DNA of 5,655 nt from Pseudomonadota bacterium. GTDB taxonomy: Bacteria; Pseudomonadota; Gammaproteobacteria; Burkholderiales; Burkholderiaceae_D. The notes under the pieces are model-generated. The model ran no database searches. It was not told the DNA's origin and saw nothing but the letters and a program-made list of their open reading frames with translations. Made by a program: the position numbers and the translations under genes. Positions 4,718-5,655 of the stretch are shown here, in pieces (position 1 is the stretch's first letter; each line of letters starts with the position of its first letter). The DNA lies in the NCBI GenBank assembly GCA_023435945.1, contig JAEZLB010000364.1, positions 1 to 5,655 on the forward strand, written 5' to 3'.

Positions 4718-5569
4718 ATGAAAAATCCGCAACGCGATGATGCCGTCACCCTTCCCGTGCATTTTGCAGAGGTACTGAATACAAGCGGAGGCAAGCCTTT
4801 TGCATTTGACTATGGCGACATGCGTACCTTGCATCTCGATGGAAAATACATTCAAAGCGCAATGCGGATTTCCGCCCCGGACGATCTGTTACTCAGCTAT
4901 ACCCAGGCAATGATGGGATTCCTGCTGTTTAATCCAGCGCCACGCCACATACTCATGATTGGCCTGGGCGGTGGTTCCCTGGCGAAATATTGCTACCGCA
5001 TGCTGCCGGCAACACGCATCACCGTGATCGAACTGGATCCCGATGTCATTGCGCTACGCAGTACATTCTGCATTCCCGACAATAACAACCGGTTCCAGGT
5101 TATTCAAGCGGATGCGACAGACTATCTGCCTGCCATGAATGACAAGGTCGATATCATCCTGCATGATGGCTTTACGGCGGATGGTTTAGCGCCCGAGCTC
5201 AGCAATGAAGCTTTCTACCGGCGGTGCCATGACGTGCTTGAACAGAATGGTGTTCTCGTTTCAAACCTCTGGGGAGATACTGCTGATCTTGTACCCATGA
5301 TGACGCGACTATATGACGTTTTCCATGGCAATTTATGGTGGTGTGACGCCAGCACCAGTTTCAACCGCATCGTCTTTTCGGGGAGGACTGTAGATGCGGC
5401 GGGCTTCCATTCATTGCTTGCGAAGCGAGCAGCCCAGCTCGACCTGCATCATGGATTTTCGTTTCTTGACCTCGCCGACAGGCTGCGGACCGCATGCGGA
5501 AAAAGTCGTACGGAATTCGAAGCGATGGCAGGGGCCGAAACGTTTGCTCAGGCCATGCAGGTAGAATGA
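4718..5569 (+). CDS. Spermidine synthase-like (SpeE-fold) protein
   Basis: The 283-residue protein has the Rossmann methyltransferase core of the spermidine synthase superfamily. The N-terminal HLDGKYIQSAMRI (39-51) is the family's beta-strand entry, and YTQAMMGFLLFNPAPRHILMIGLGGGSLAKY (61-91) holds glycine-rich motif I (GLGGGS, 82-87). VIELDPDVI (103-111) supplies the acidic residue (E105) that binds the nucleoside ribose, and DATDYL (132-137) is the adenine-side loop. DIILHDGF (145-152) replaces the D-S-S-D-P active-site loop of true spermidine synthases. SNEAFYRRCHDVLEQNGVLVSNLW (162-185) is the usual following helix-strand. The altered catalytic loop and absence of a polyamine-binding signature argue against plain spermidine synthase; its substrate is unknown. 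It is cytosolic, complete, follows yjdM by 49 bp, and has no obvious ribosome binding site, so translational coupling or weak initiation is likely. Confidence 0.85.
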   Translation: MKNPQRDDAVTLPVHFAEVLNTSGGKPFAFDYGDMRTLHLDGKYIQSAMRISAPDDLLLSYTQAMMGFLLFNPAPRHILMIGLGGGSLAKYCYRMLPATRITVIELDPDVIALRSTFCIPDNNNRFQVIQADATDYLPAMNDKVDIILHDGFTADGLAPELSNEAFYRRCHDVLEQNGVLVSNLWGDTADLVPMMTRLYDVFHGNLWWCDASTSFNRIVFSGRTVDAAGFHSLLAKRAAQLDLHHGFSFLDLADRLRTACGKSRTEFEAMAGAETFAQAMQVE

Positions 5570-5586
5570 ACCGATCAGGTCCCCAG

Positions 5587-5600
5587 GCGGCGAACGCCGC
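5587..5600. repeat. Small GC hairpin after the SpeE-like gene
   Basis: GCGGCG (5587-5592) and CGCCGC (5595-5600) are perfect inverted copies only two bases apart; a four-bp stem with a six-base loop is more realistic. It lies 18 bp after the stop codon. The following bases are a TG repeat rather than a T-tract, so termination here would be weak or Rho-dependent. Confidence 0.35.
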
Positions 5601-5655
5601 TGTGGCGTGTGTGTGTTATACACATATACGAGCCCACCAGCCCGCCTCCTATCGA

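Noticed and set aside
5601..5630. TG repeat and GTGTTATACAC palindrome after the SpeE-like gene
   Set aside because: Short and low in complexity; not enough to call an operator or terminator.

Overview
The window reads as a chromosomal segment from a Gram-negative bacterium, most likely a betaproteobacterium (inference). It carries a YjdM/PhnA-family gene close in sequence to the E. coli protein, a SpeE-like methyltransferase-fold protein of the kind I associate with Burkholderiales/Nitrosomonadales, a small VF530 (DUF2132) gene, and a secreted glycine-rich protein with a typical signal peptide. Base use is uneven: extremely GGC/CCG-rich at 1-260, moderate in the coding blocks, and AT-rich in several gaps (about 690-790 and 2690-2980).

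Left block, minus strand (1-2354). Three genes point leftwards: a GNAT-like acyltransferase (2354-1836), a PAPS-type sulfotransferase (1786-974), and the start of a secreted glycine-rich repeat protein (686 to beyond base 1). The first two are 49 bp apart and probably co-transcribed. The third follows a 287-bp gap with a stem-loop and AT-rich sequence, so it may have its own promoter. Together they could make, modify and export something at the cell surface, but no substrate can be read from the sequence.

Middle block (2355-3104). About 750 bp without a convincing gene, but rich in structure: two tandem perfect hairpins at 2431-2472, a cluster of short repeats at 2751-2910 resembling the transposase-binding arrays at the ends of IS21, Tn402 or Tn7-like elements, and a strong plus-strand intrinsic terminator at 2936-2971 with no gene in front of it. 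I read it as a scar or end of a mobile element, possibly with an unannotated transcript.

Cassette-like block, minus strand (3066-3938). Two small genes, a VF530 family protein (3347-3105) and an unrecognised 175-aa protein with a possible LEA-2/WHy-type beta-sandwich (3938-3411), each end with their TAA stop inside a GCNTAAC box. Each is followed by a short imperfect inverted repeat that ends in a GTTA box. This is the layout of integron gene cassettes with attC sites. Both sites are shorter than normal and no integrase is visible, so they would be decayed or part of an integrase-less attC cluster (CALIN). A third, poorer candidate lies at 3952-3990.

Right block, plus strand (4327-5569). yjdM, with a strong ribosome binding site, is followed after 49 bp by a SpeE-like gene. 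The last 86 bp hold a small GC hairpin and no gene start.
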